This document shows, piece by piece, positions 27,786-36,857 of a stretch of DNA of 64,000 bases. The notes under the pieces were generated by a model. That model saw only the letters and a program-made list of their open reading frames with translations, was not told the origin of the DNA and ran no database searches. Source of the stretch: Methanobrevibacter arboriphilus (GTDB taxonomy: Archaea > Methanobacteriota > Methanobacteria > Methanobacteriales > Methanobacteriaceae). Where the stretch lies: contig NZ_AP019779.1 of assembly GCF_019669925.1 (NCBI RefSeq), positions 558,001 through 622,000 of the forward strand, in the 5' to 3' direction. Position numbers and translations under genes: made by a program. Position 1 is the stretch's first letter. The number at the start of each line of letters is the position of its first letter.

Positions 27786-29528
27786 ATGATAGATGAATAT
27801 CTAGCTAAAAAATTTGCATTAAGTAAAAAAGGAGCTAATAACTTAAAGAAAGGAATAGTATATACAACTCTTTTAGATTTTAGTTTAATGTTACCTGTTA
27901 TACTATTTGTTTTGTTTTTGTCTCAATATATACCTGATCCAAGTATTTTTTCTGTTAAATTAGATTTAATAGGATTTATAATTTTAATAATAATAGTTTT
28001 AGCAATAATCTATATATTAAAGTCAAAACAATACCATTTCATCTACAATGCAACTTATGAAGAAAGTGAAGTTAGACGAATAACACTTGCAGAAAAGCTA
28101 AGAAAACTTCCAATGTCATTTTTTGAAAAAAAGAATTTATCTGATTTGACAACAACTATTATGGGAGATTGTACTGACTTAGAACATGCATTTTCTCATG
28201 CAATTCCTGAATTAGCTGGTTCGGTAATTTCATTAGTTATTATATCTATTGGAATGTTATTATTCAACCTCCCATTATCTATTGCTTTACTATGGGTTAT
28301 TCCAGTATCATTCTTAATAGTTATTGTTTCAAGATCAATACAGGAAAAAAATAGTGAAAAGATAATAAAAAAACGTAGAACCGGTACTGATGGAATTCAA
28401 GAATCTATTGAAACAATAAAAGAATTAAAAGCATATAATTACGAAGATGATTATTTAAGAGGTCTAAACAAAAAGATCAAAAATATTGAATCCTCTCTTA
28501 TTAAAAGTGAATTAGTAACAGGCACTAGTGTAATATCTGGTCAAATGGTACTTAAATTAGGCATTGTGTCTGTAATGATTGTGGGATCCACTCTATTAGT
28601 AGATGGTCAAATTAGCTTATTAATGTTTATATTATATTTAATAGCTGCAGCATTTATATATCTACCAATTCAAGGTGCCTTAGAATTTTTAGCTGAAACA
28701 TTTATGGCAGGAGTTAAAATTAACAGAATGAAAAAAATAGAAAGTCAAACAGTCCAAGATGGATCTATAGAATACTCAAATAATGGATATGATATTACTT
28801 TCAAAGATGTTAGTTTTAATTACAAAGAAGATAAGGATATCTTAAAAAACATTAACTTCACTGCAAAACAAGGAGAAGTAACAGCATTAATGGGTCCATC
28901 AGGAGGAGGAAAAAGTACAATATCCAAATTAGCAGCACGATTTTGGGATGCTAATGAGGGAAAAATAACATTAGGTGGTGTTGATCTAAAAACAATTGAT
29001 CCAGAAGCACTACTCAAAAATTATGCGATTGTATTCCAGGATGTAGTTCTATTCAATAATACAGTGAAAGAAAATATAAGAATAGGATCTCATGGAGCAA
29101 GTGATGAAGAGGTATATGAGGTAGCAAAACTGGCAAGATGTGATGAATTTGTAAAAAACCTTCCAGATGGATATGATACATTAATTGGAGAAAATGGGTC
29201 ATTATTATCAGGAGGAGAAAGACAAAGAATATCAATAGCTAGAGCACTACTCAAAAATGCACCGATAATCTTATTAGATGAGGCAACAGCATCTTTAGAT
29301 GTAGAAAATGAATCTGAAATTCAAAAGGCACTATCTATATTGATTAAAAACAAAACTGTTATTGTAATTGCACATAGAATGCGTACAATAGCAAACGTTG
29401 ATAAAATTGTAGTTTTAAAAGAAGGAAAAATAGTTGAAAAAGGTTCTCCTCAAGAATTAAATCAAATAGATGGTTTATATAAGAGAATGGTTGATATTCA
29501 AAATAAAACAGGAAAATGGAGATTATAA
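27786..29528 (+). CDS. ABC transporter, exporter-type fused permease/ATPase (second subunit)
   Basis: 580 aa, the same plan as its neighbour: six membrane helices (about 20-310), then Walker A GPSGGGKST, signature LSGGERQR, Walker B ILLDEATASLD and H-loop IAHRM. Both nucleotide sites of the pair look intact. The SD (GGGAGTG) lies inside the end of the upstream gene, which indicates translational coupling. The two half-transporters are only moderately alike, typical of heterodimers. Substrate not readable from sequence; control by the shared TTTAGG palindrome suggests metal-related transport. Confidence 0.88.
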   Translation: MIDEYLAKKFALSKKGANNLKKGIVYTTLLDFSLMLPVILFVLFLSQYIPDPSIFSVKLDLIGFIILIIIVLAIIYILKSKQYHFIYNATYEESEVRRITLAEKLRKLPMSFFEKKNLSDLTTTIMGDCTDLEHAFSHAIPELAGSVISLVIISIGMLLFNLPLSIALLWVIPVSFLIVIVSRSIQEKNSEKIIKKRRTGTDGIQESIETIKELKAYNYEDDYLRGLNKKIKNIESSLIKSELVTGTSVISGQMVLKLGIVSVMIVGSTLLVDGQISLLMFILYLIAAAFIYLPIQGALEFLAETFMAGVKINRMKKIESQTVQDGSIEYSNNGYDITFKDVSFNYKEDKDILKNINFTAKQGEVTALMGPSGGGKSTISKLAARFWDANEGKITLGGVDLKTIDPEALLKNYAIVFQDVVLFNNTVKENIRIGSHGASDEEVYEVAKLARCDEFVKNLPDGYDTLIGENGSLLSGGERQRISIARALLKNAPIILLDEATASLDVENESEIQKALSILIKNKTVIVIAHRMRTIANVDKIVVLKEGKIVEKGSPQELNQIDGLYKRMVDIQNKTGKWRL

Positions 29529-29774
29529 TTAGATATTATAGTAAGATATTATAGTGATATATTATAGTTGGATACTATAATTAAGTATTATAATTTTTAT
29601 ATTTCCTAATTTTTATATTTTCTTCAATATTTGAAATCTTAAATATAAAAAATAAAGACATTCAATAAATAATAAATAAAAATATTCAGTAAGTAAAATT
29701 TAAATTAAAAATTCATAATCAAAAGTATAATCTAAGAATTATTCTTTATAAAAAATAATTAAAAAGTTATGTGA

Positions 29775-30323
29775 TTATTTCACATAATTTACATTATCCA
29801 AATCATTCCTTTCTGGATATTGAATACCTGAAGATACTTTACCAATGACAACAGCTCCAATTGGTTTATATCCTTCTGGTAATTCAAATTCTTTAAGTAA
29901 TTCTTCATTTTCTGGAGATTGTAATGGAAATACTGGTGTTAACATATAACAAGTTCCTAATCCCAATTCTGTACTTGCCAATATGATATTTTCAGCTGAA
30001 AGTGAAATATCCAATGCTCCAAAAGGATTTTCATCAGGTGCTGAAAATAAAACAAAAGTATTAGCTCCATACAATGCATTATAATCAGGATTTTCAGCTT
30101 GAGCTATTCTAGCTTCATCTCCAGAGGCTTTTAAAGTTTTTTTAACTGCATCATTTAATTTATTTAAAATTTCTTTATTTTGAACTACAGTAATTTGAAA
30201 TTTTCCAGCTACTGGAGCAATTTTACCAGTTTCGATAATCTTTTCAAGATCATTCTCATCAATTTTTTCATCTGAAAAACTTCTTACACTTCTTCTTTTA
30301 TTTATAACTTCAAATGTATTCAT
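29775..30323 (-). CDS. nitroreductase-family flavoprotein
   Basis: 182 aa. FMN-binding nitroreductase fold: N-terminal INKRRSVRSFSDEKIDENDLEKIIETGKIAP, where the RRSxR motif contacts FMN phosphate, and C-terminal ELGLGTCYM and PEGYKPIGAVVIGK segments. It may reduce quinones, flavins or nitro compounds with NAD(P)H; the natural substrate is unknown. It lies on the minus strand 308 bases after the DUF169 gene. Confidence 0.85.
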   Translation of the reverse strand: MNTFEVINKRRSVRSFSDEKIDENDLEKIIETGKIAPVAGKFQITVVQNKEILNKLNDAVKKTLKASGDEARIAQAENPDYNALYGANTFVLFSAPDENPFGALDISLSAENIILASTELGLGTCYMLTPVFPLQSPENEELLKEFELPEGYKPIGAVVIGKVSSGIQYPERNDLDNVNYVK

Positions 30324-30631
30324 AATAACACAACCTTAATCATTAAAAGAAAAAAATTATTTATCTTCTATAATGAATTGTTATTATAATATTATCAGTT
30401 AGACGTATATACTTTAAGGTCATTCAATTATACAAGCTACAGATAAATAACACAAAATTAATCAAAAAAGAACTTGCTTTCTAATTTAAAAACCTAAAAA
30501 TAGTATGAAAACATTTTAATGAAACACATTTTATATAAAAAAAATTAATAGGAAAAATATAACCAGGAAATTAATAGGAAAAGTATAACCATGAAGTTAA
30601 AATAGAAAAATATAACCATAAAAATTTATAT
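30324..30631. other. 308-bp spacer between DUF169 and nitroreductase genes
   Basis: The promoter of the nitroreductase gene should lie here. The end near the DUF169 stop is occupied by three 26-bp repeats listed next. Otherwise nothing seen. Confidence 0.4.
30543..30621. repeat. three imperfect 26-bp tandem repeats
   Basis: Units at 30543-30568, 30569-30594 and 30595-30621, based on AATTAATAGGAAAAATATAA followed by CCAGGA. The first two differ at three positions; the third is more divergent. Confidence 0.75.
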
Positions 30632-31405
30632 TCATTTTTGTGGAAATGCAACTTTCGGTCGTTTAGAAATAAATGAATCATCAATATCATTATATAATTC
30701 TATTGCAATATTTATGGGTATTCCCATAGATAAATAGTCTGATGGAAACCAATTATTTCCAGTTGGATCAACAGGTCCTAAAAAAGAAGTATTTTCAGGT
30801 GTTTTTTCAGCTATTCCTGTAGGATATGTAATAAAACTAGCACATGATGGTCCAAAAGGCATACTAATTCCACCAAAAGTATTCTCATTTTTGAAATATA
30901 TTAAGTTGCTTAAATTTCGTATTTGCTCAGCATCGCCAAAAATAAGAATTGATTTAAGGTTTATATCATCAATATCATATTTCACATCTTCACATCTTTG
31001 AATTATAAGATTTTTTTCAATTTGTTTTATTTCTCCAATAGATTCCAAAAATTTTTCAACATCATCTGGGCTTGCTTTAAGATATTCAGCATCTCCGCCT
31101 CTAAAATTTTCTTTACCAGTAGAAACAAAATATTTAATAAATTTAGCTGGTTTTCCAAACCCAAGATATGTGATTGATCCTGGACAACATCCTTTAAGTG
31201 ATTTATTATTTATATATAAAGAATTTATATTATCATTAGCAGAAGTTAGAAAAATCGCTTTTGCAACACAACGATCCACTGAACATATAGGTACTGCATT
31301 TTCAGGAAGATTTTCTGATTCATATATAGCTAAAGGAGATTTATCTAATTTTAAAAGTGTTTTAAATTTCTTACCAATTTCATTAACTTCACTCATGTTT
31401 ATCAC
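30632..31405 (-). CDS. DUF169 family protein
   Basis: 257-aa cytosolic protein of the DUF169 family (COG2043), common in methanogens and anaerobes and of unknown function. Visible family features are CSVDRCVAKA near residue 40, GCCPGSITYLG near 75, and the C-terminal PFGPSCASFITYP and SYLSMGIPI-like region (DYLSMGIPINIA). Several conserved cysteines suggest a metal or haem-type ligand role, but that is unproven. The start MINMSEV has two possible ATGs. Confidence 0.8.
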   Translation of the reverse strand: MINMSEVNEIGKKFKTLLKLDKSPLAIYESENLPENAVPICSVDRCVAKAIFLTSANDNINSLYINNKSLKGCCPGSITYLGFGKPAKFIKYFVSTGKENFRGGDAEYLKASPDDVEKFLESIGEIKQIEKNLIIQRCEDVKYDIDDINLKSILIFGDAEQIRNLSNLIYFKNENTFGGISMPFGPSCASFITYPTGIAEKTPENTSFLGPVDPTGNNWFPSDYLSMGIPINIAIELYNDIDDSFISKRPKVAFPQK

Positions 31406-31558
31406 CCTTATATTAATATTATAGAATATAGTTAAAATAATTTAATGTATACAATTAAAAATAAATAAACAAAATAAGAAAATATTTTAAAAGCTTTTAT
31501 ATATTATTGCCAAACAAAATATTATTACTATAATAATATTGAAAGGTTTTGATTATTT

Positions 31559-32377
31559 ATGAAAAATGCAGGTAAATTGTTAATAATATGCTTTTTTGTG
31601 TTAGTAGCTTTTTTTAGTCTAAATGCTGCTTCAGCTGCTACATATACATTGCATGATGAAAATGATATCTATTATTACTCTAATAATGCTGAAAATTATG
31701 AAGTTGAGTTTGATTCTAATTCTGGAAGTATCTGGACAGAAGATTACAAACAAGTTTCATCTATTAAAATTAGTGATAATAAAGGTAAATCAAAAACTTT
31801 AAAAGATAAAATTGATTTTAAAAATTACAAGAGTAAAAATGGTTATTCAATGTATAAGACTTTTTATGCTTCAAATTTAGGTTTATCAGAAATTAAAAAA
31901 GTCACAGTAAATTTTTTAAAACAACCAGATCTCAAAATAACTAAAGTTAAACGGGAAAATAATAATTACTATATAACTATTAAAAATACTGGAGATGCAA
32001 CAGCTAAAGGTAATTATTTAGGCACATATTCAAAAGGAAAATACATTAAAAAAAACTATGTTCCTGCATTAAAACCTGGGAAATATAAAACTGTTAAAGT
32101 ATCTATCAGTTCATACTATAAAAAATACAATAAGATTTTCAATGTTGATTATAAAAATAAAATCAATGAACTAAAAAAATCTAATAACAAAAAAACAGTA
32201 AAAGGAATTAAGATAGTCAAAAAAACAACACCAAAAAAGAATAGTGGAGGACAAGTAATAATAACAAGGACTGGAGCAAAATATCATGCATATAAACATG
32301 GAAATATGAAATATATAAGTTATGTATCATTATCTTATGCTAGACAATATTATGGTCCATGTAAAATATGTTACTAA
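31559..32377 (+). CDS. secreted protein with CARDB-like domain and C-terminal YH...CxxC motif
   Basis: 272 aa. Signal peptide about 1-27 (…FFSLNAASA). The middle (about 120-200) resembles a CARDB-type beta-sandwich (PDLKITKVKRENNNYYITIKN, with GDATAKGNY). A Lys-rich linker leads to a C-terminal module ITRTGAKYHAYKHGNMKYIS that ends YGPCKIC. Such TGxKYH...PCxxC modules occur at the end of many secreted and nuclease-associated proteins and look metal-binding. GAAAGG precedes the ATG and a TATA-like TTTTATATA lies at 31495. Function unknown, probably extracellular. Confidence 0.65.
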   Translation: MKNAGKLLIICFFVLVAFFSLNAASAATYTLHDENDIYYYSNNAENYEVEFDSNSGSIWTEDYKQVSSIKISDNKGKSKTLKDKIDFKNYKSKNGYSMYKTFYASNLGLSEIKKVTVNFLKQPDLKITKVKRENNNYYITIKNTGDATAKGNYLGTYSKGKYIKKNYVPALKPGKYKTVKVSISSYYKKYNKIFNVDYKNKINELKKSNNKKTVKGIKIVKKTTPKKNSGGQVIITRTGAKYHAYKHGNMKYISYVSLSYARQYYGPCKICY

Positions 32378-32382
32378 CTATT

Positions 32383-32460
32383 AAATTTTAATTTTTTATC
32401 TTTTATCTTTTTATTTAATTTTATCTTTTTATTTAATTTTTTATCTTTTTATCTTTTAAA
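32383..32460 (+). terminator. T-rich tract after secreted-protein gene
   Basis: Successive TTTTTTATC/TTTTTATTTAA runs directly after the stop codon. Oligo-T tracts are typical archaeal terminators; no hairpin is present. Confidence 0.45.
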
Positions 32461-32602
32461 AGTAAACTTAATTCTTATTTTAAACTTCTATTTTTACCAC
32501 TTAGCTAAGGATATATACAACTTATTAAATCCTCCAAAAAGATTATTTTTGTAGTAAATACATATAGATAGATATTCACTGATAAGATAAAGGAGGAATA
32601 GT

Positions 32603-33040
32603 TTGAAAGTTGAAATAAAATTATCTAATGAAATAAAAGAGCCTTATGCAATAATTTTCACAGATAAAATAACTGATGAAATTCAAAAGGCTATTGAAAC
32701 ACTTGAAAATCAATCAAGCTCATTAATAATTCTAAAAAATAAGCATAAAATATTCATAAAATCTATTGAAGAAATATTCATGGTTCAATCAGCAAATAAT
32801 CAAGTCATTGTTTATGATAAAAATGAAAAGTACACTTCAAATAAACGATTATATGAATTAGAAAAGATATTAGGTGAAAATTTTTTTCGAATCTCTAAAT
32901 CAACGATAATTAACATAAAAGAAATTGATAATGTAATTCCATTATTTAAGGGAATTATGCATGTTAAAATGAAAAATGGATTAGAATCAAACATTTCAAG
33001 AAAATATTTACCTACATTTAAGAAACATATTGGTTTATAA
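32603..33040 (+). CDS. LytTR DNA-binding-domain regulator
   Basis: 145 aa. The LytTR domain spans about residues 45-143: HKIFIKSIEEIFMVQSANNQ, LYELEKILGENFFRISKSTIINIKEID, and GLESNISRKYLPTFKKHIG. There is no response-regulator receiver domain, only a short N-terminal arm. It starts at TTG with AGGAGG. Followed after 15 bases by a DUF3021 membrane protein, the two-gene arrangement of bacterial LytTR regulatory systems in which the membrane protein restrains the regulator. LytTR proteins are rare in archaea, so transfer from Firmicutes is likely. Confidence 0.88.
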   Translation: MKVEIKLSNEIKEPYAIIFTDKITDEIQKAIETLENQSSSLIILKNKHKIFIKSIEEIFMVQSANNQVIVYDKNEKYTSNKRLYELEKILGENFFRISKSTIINIKEIDNVIPLFKGIMHVKMKNGLESNISRKYLPTFKKHIGL

Positions 33041-33055
33041 TTAGGAGGAATTTCT

Positions 33056-33487
33056 ATGAAAGAATATATTAAACTAACTGTCCAGGGAATGGCAATAGGG
33101 TCATTAATATTAATAATTTTAAGTATATTTGGGATTTATTTTGGAGGAAAAGAGTTTCAAGAATTATTAATAAATAACTTCATAACCTATTCAATCGCAG
33201 CTATGGTTATAGGCATTGGATTTTCTTTACCTTCAATAGTTTATGAAAACAATGAATTATCTTTGTTAAAACAATTTTTAATACAAATGTCTATTGGAAT
33301 GAGTATTTTAATAATCACATCTTTATTTGTAGGATGGATTCCAATAAATTATGGATTAGGAATTATTATATGGATATTAATCGCTCTCACATTTACTATT
33401 CTAATATGGGCAGGCTTCTATTTATATAATAAAAAAGAAGCATCAAACATAAATAAACAGATCAAAAAAATCCAAAACAAGAATTGA
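33056..33487 (+). CDS. DUF3021 family membrane protein, LytTR partner
   Basis: 143 aa with four predicted membrane helices (about residues 10-30, 42-62, 75-98, 103-125) and a basic tail. The N-terminal KEYIKLTVQGMAIGSLILI and the length fit DUF3021, a family found next to LytTR regulators. SD AGGAGG lies 7 bases upstream, in the same transcript as the regulator. By analogy it sequesters or inhibits the LytTR protein at the membrane. Confidence 0.8.
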   Translation: MKEYIKLTVQGMAIGSLILIILSIFGIYFGGKEFQELLINNFITYSIAAMVIGIGFSLPSIVYENNELSLLKQFLIQMSIGMSILIITSLFVGWIPINYGLGIIIWILIALTFTILIWAGFYLYNKKEASNINKQIKKIQNKN

Positions 33488-33803
33488 TAAATAATAATAA
33501 AAGCTATAATAGACATTAAAATAATAAAAATAATAAAATTACAATAAAAATAGTAAAAAACAATAAAATAGTAAAAAACTATAATATAAAAAAATTATTA
33601 ATAATATACATAATATTAATAATATATAATATTTAATAGTAATATTAATAATATAAAAACTATTAACAATATAAAAAAAATTATTAATAGTAATACTAAC
33701 ACTATAAAAAATTATTATTATTAATAATAATACATAAAATATTAATAATATATAAATTAATAATATATAATATTTAGACCACAAGTTTATATTTATTAAT
33801 ATA
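33488..33803. other. 316-bp convergent spacer of degenerate repeats
   Basis: Consists of runs such as AATAATATATAATATTTAATA and AATAGTAAAAAACTATAA between the ends of the DUF3021 and priS genes. An 81-codon open frame here is Tyr/Ile/Leu low complexity and not credible. Confidence 0.5.
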
Positions 33804-34841
33804 TTACTCTCTTTCTTCTACAAACTTAGGAACAGCACTTTTAAATGGATCAAACCATTCACGATCTTTTACTTCAACACATTTCATACTAACCTTTGAA
33901 TGAAGAGAAGTAGGCAATCTTAAAATTCTTTTAAGATCTATTGAAACCTTTGCATCAATAGTAGCTAAATTAACCCTTGCCATTCCAGTAACCATATTTT
34001 TATATCTTCTTGGACCGATTTTACTCCTGAAAATACCCCACTGATTATCCTCCAAAAGATCCCTATTTTTAATAATATCCTTTAATAGTTTCTTGTTTAT
34101 ATCATCAATTTCTTCAGTTCCCTTTAAATGTTGGATATTATATTTTAGTCTTTTTGTAAAAACCTTTGGATAAGCTATTGGAATAGAAAAATGTTCAAAA
34201 TTATAGCTACTCCCACTACCTTCAGATATATTACCATACTTTAATTTTGGAACTTCTGCTCCAGCTACATATTTTAGAATTTCAGACCTAAGTTCACTAT
34301 CTGAATCCATTATATCATCATCCAATATTCTTATATGGTATCCTCGACCAGAATATATAAGATGGATGTTTTTTATTCCAAGATCACTTTCAAGAGTATC
34401 TATCAAGTTATTTACTATTTCAAGAGCTTCAGAAAGGCAGATTTCACAAACACCATCACAATCACAGGATCTTATAGGAAGATCTTTTGCATCAACATCA
34501 AAAACATATTCTGATTTAATCCAATCTCCCCTTCTTCGAGGATTATTATAAAAAGCTACAGATATATAAGCTGCAAAAGGAGTTTTATATCTAAGAAATC
34601 TTCTAAGAGAATCTTTACCTCTAAAAACTTTATATCTATCATTAGGGCCATGTCCTAAATGATCAAACCCAAATTCCCTCATCCTAAGTTCATCTGTAAT
34701 GAATTTAGGCAAATCCTTTTCAGACCATTCCTCCCTATAATATCTTCTCCGCTCTTCTAAGGTAGCTGTTTTAAAAATAATATCACCATGAATGTGCCAT
34801 AAGTATGTATAAAAATTATTTGAACTTATATCTAAAGTCAA
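33804..34841 (-). CDS. priS: DNA primase small (catalytic) subunit PriS
   Basis: 345 aa. Archaeal/eukaryotic-type primase polymerase domain. Catalytic Asp pair D115 and D117 in YVFDVDAKDL, the zinc knuckle C126, C128, C132, C135, and a SGRGYHIRI motif that binds the nucleotide. It synthesises replication primers together with PriL. It begins at TTG; an in-frame TGA shortly upstream leaves no other start. Lies 45 bases downstream of priL on the same strand. Confidence 0.93.
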   Translation of the reverse strand: MTLDISSNNFYTYLWHIHGDIIFKTATLEERRRYYREEWSEKDLPKFITDELRMREFGFDHLGHGPNDRYKVFRGKDSLRRFLRYKTPFAAYISVAFYNNPRRRGDWIKSEYVFDVDAKDLPIRSCDCDGVCEICLSEALEIVNNLIDTLESDLGIKNIHLIYSGRGYHIRILDDDIMDSDSELRSEILKYVAGAEVPKLKYGNISEGSGSSYNFEHFSIPIAYPKVFTKRLKYNIQHLKGTEEIDDINKKLLKDIIKNRDLLEDNQWGIFRSKIGPRRYKNMVTGMARVNLATIDAKVSIDLKRILRLPTSLHSKVSMKCVEVKDREWFDPFKSAVPKFVEERE

Positions 34842-34886
34842 TCCTATTTTTCATTATAATTACTATCAATATTGTTACTATTAATA

Positions 34887-36260
34887 TTAATCATTATTAC
34901 TATTACCATTATTATTACTATTACCATTATTAGCAGATTTTCCTTCTTTTTCCATCAACCATTTAGCTCTTGAATAGTAAGAAAGAGGATTTCCTATTTT
35001 TGCACATAATTTATCAGGTCTACACAATTGAGGTAAATGCATTTTAATCTTTTCACAACTCATAGGAGTATACCATGTTGTTTCACCTTCATGATCAAGT
35101 TCAGGATTTTCATACATTCCAAAACCAAGTTTTGAAGTTATATTTATCTTCTCTTGTGGCTGATCATCAAAGAGTGGAGGAGAACAATTGTCAGCAGCTT
35201 CATAAATAAGTGGTAAAATTTCATTTAAAGTAATAGTAAGATTAGGATCAATATCAGAAATTTTAACATCTACACCCTCATTTCTAAAAATAGCAGGATA
35301 AAGACGGGCATAAGAAACAAACGAGGTTAAAAGTAAAACAATTGCATCATTTCTACCCCCTGATGATACACCTTCAACTGTAGTTGCTATACATGGAGGA
35401 AAAGCTTCTTTTATTAACTTTCCAATTTTCATGGACCCTTCAGACACACCAACTCCATAGAATCCACTATATTTACTTGTAAGCTCAGAAATAGATTGTG
35501 CAATCTTTTCTGAAAGCTCGGATATAGCTGGATGAACCTCTATTTTAGATGACATCTCTCTTATTTTTTGAAGATAATTTTCAGTATTCTGCATAATCAT
35601 TTTAGTTAAAATTAACTCTTTAATACTATCCCCAATTATAATATCATACATTCTATCAGGAGCTCTATCTTTAAATTTATTTCCAAAACGATTAATAAAG
35701 TCTTCTTTATCTAAAATTATATTTCCTTCATCTAAAACAAGATCAGTTAGAGAAATCTTTTTACTAGCTACTAATTCTTTTAAGAATTTCCAGTTAATGC
35801 TTTCTTGAAAGATTAATTGATTCAAGATTCTGTTTACAATTTCTTTTCTTTCCTGTTCTGGTAATTTAACTATTCTTTCTTCAATGATTTTTCCTTGAGA
35901 TTCTACAAAAAATCTTGCTTCACGAGAATTTGGGCTGAGTTTAGTAGCTATTGCTTGAGAAATTAAATGAAAAGAAATAACATCAGCTTCAGTAATTTTT
36001 TCATTGAATAAATAGCTGTAATCATCATTATTAAAATTTTTATTGTTTTTTCTTTCAATATACCATTGGATACGCTTAATAGCTAAATCTCCATAGCTTT
36101 CAGGTATGAGTGAATCATCATCGATATTTTGACGTTTGTCATGAGTAGCAATATAAATTAATTCATCATTAGAAGAGAATACGTTTTCAAGATTTCCTTT
36201 TTCCTTTACTATCTCTTGACCTTCTTCTGAAAGAGGATTTATAAATGACAATAAAACCAT
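34887..36260 (-). CDS. priL: DNA primase large subunit PriL
   Basis: 457 aa. Partner of PriS that positions and regulates primer synthesis. Four cysteines for the C-terminal iron-sulfur cluster are visible: C359 (DNCSPPLF), C402 (SCEKIKMHL), C413 (LPQLC) and C419. The HEGETTWYTP block is typical. The last 16 residues are an Asn/Gly/Ser tail encoded by short DNA repeats that continue into the spacer. Co-directional with priS. Divergent from metG across 597 bases. Confidence 0.92.
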   Translation of the reverse strand: MVLLSFINPLSEEGQEIVKEKGNLENVFSSNDELIYIATHDKRQNIDDDSLIPESYGDLAIKRIQWYIERKNNKNFNNDDYSYLFNEKITEADVISFHLISQAIATKLSPNSREARFFVESQGKIIEERIVKLPEQERKEIVNRILNQLIFQESINWKFLKELVASKKISLTDLVLDEGNIILDKEDFINRFGNKFKDRAPDRMYDIIIGDSIKELILTKMIMQNTENYLQKIREMSSKIEVHPAISELSEKIAQSISELTSKYSGFYGVGVSEGSMKIGKLIKEAFPPCIATTVEGVSSGGRNDAIVLLLTSFVSYARLYPAIFRNEGVDVKISDIDPNLTITLNEILPLIYEAADNCSPPLFDDQPQEKINITSKLGFGMYENPELDHEGETTWYTPMSCEKIKMHLPQLCRPDKLCAKIGNPLSYYSRAKWLMEKEGKSANNGNSNNNGNSNND

Positions 36261-36857
36261 ATTATTTATTTTGTCTTTATCATTAAAAAAATTATTTGTT
36301 TAATTATTAGTTTAGTTATTTATTTAATTTAAAATTACATAATTAATTAGTGTTATTTAAAAATTAATATATTAGTTAGTTATTTATTTAAAAATTGATA
36401 TTTAAACTTAAAAATATTTAAACCTAAAAAATTGATAATACTAAAAATTTATTTATATTATTTATAATGTAAAAGTACTATTTATCTCTTATTTATTCTT
36501 TAATCTATTTTAAATATCTAAATACGATAGTAAGAATAATAAAAATAAGGTTAAAAATAGCTAGTTTAAAATAAATCATCATATTTATATAAGAAAAAAG
36601 TAAAAAATATAACATATTTAATTTTTCAAATATCTATTAAATATCTATGTTTTTTATTGTTATATTAAATATTATATTATATTTTTTAGTCAATTAATTA
36701 AATTAGTAATATAATGAGATGATATAATGCTAAATCGATAATATAATTTATATAAATATTACAAAATTATAAAATAATTAAAATATTTTACAATAGGATA
36801 CTAAAATATTGTAAATATGATTAATCTGATGATAAACTAATTAATAGGAGGAAAAAG
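36261..36857. other. 597-bp divergent spacer priL/metG
   Basis: AT-rich; should hold both promoters. I saw no gene, strong palindrome or clear repeat array. AGGAGG-like SD (AATAGGAGGAAAAAG) precedes metG. Confidence 0.4.

Noticed and set aside
33539-33784. 81-codon hydrophobic open frame that could pass for a small membrane protein
   Set aside because: Low-complexity translation of TAATAT repeats; no SD.
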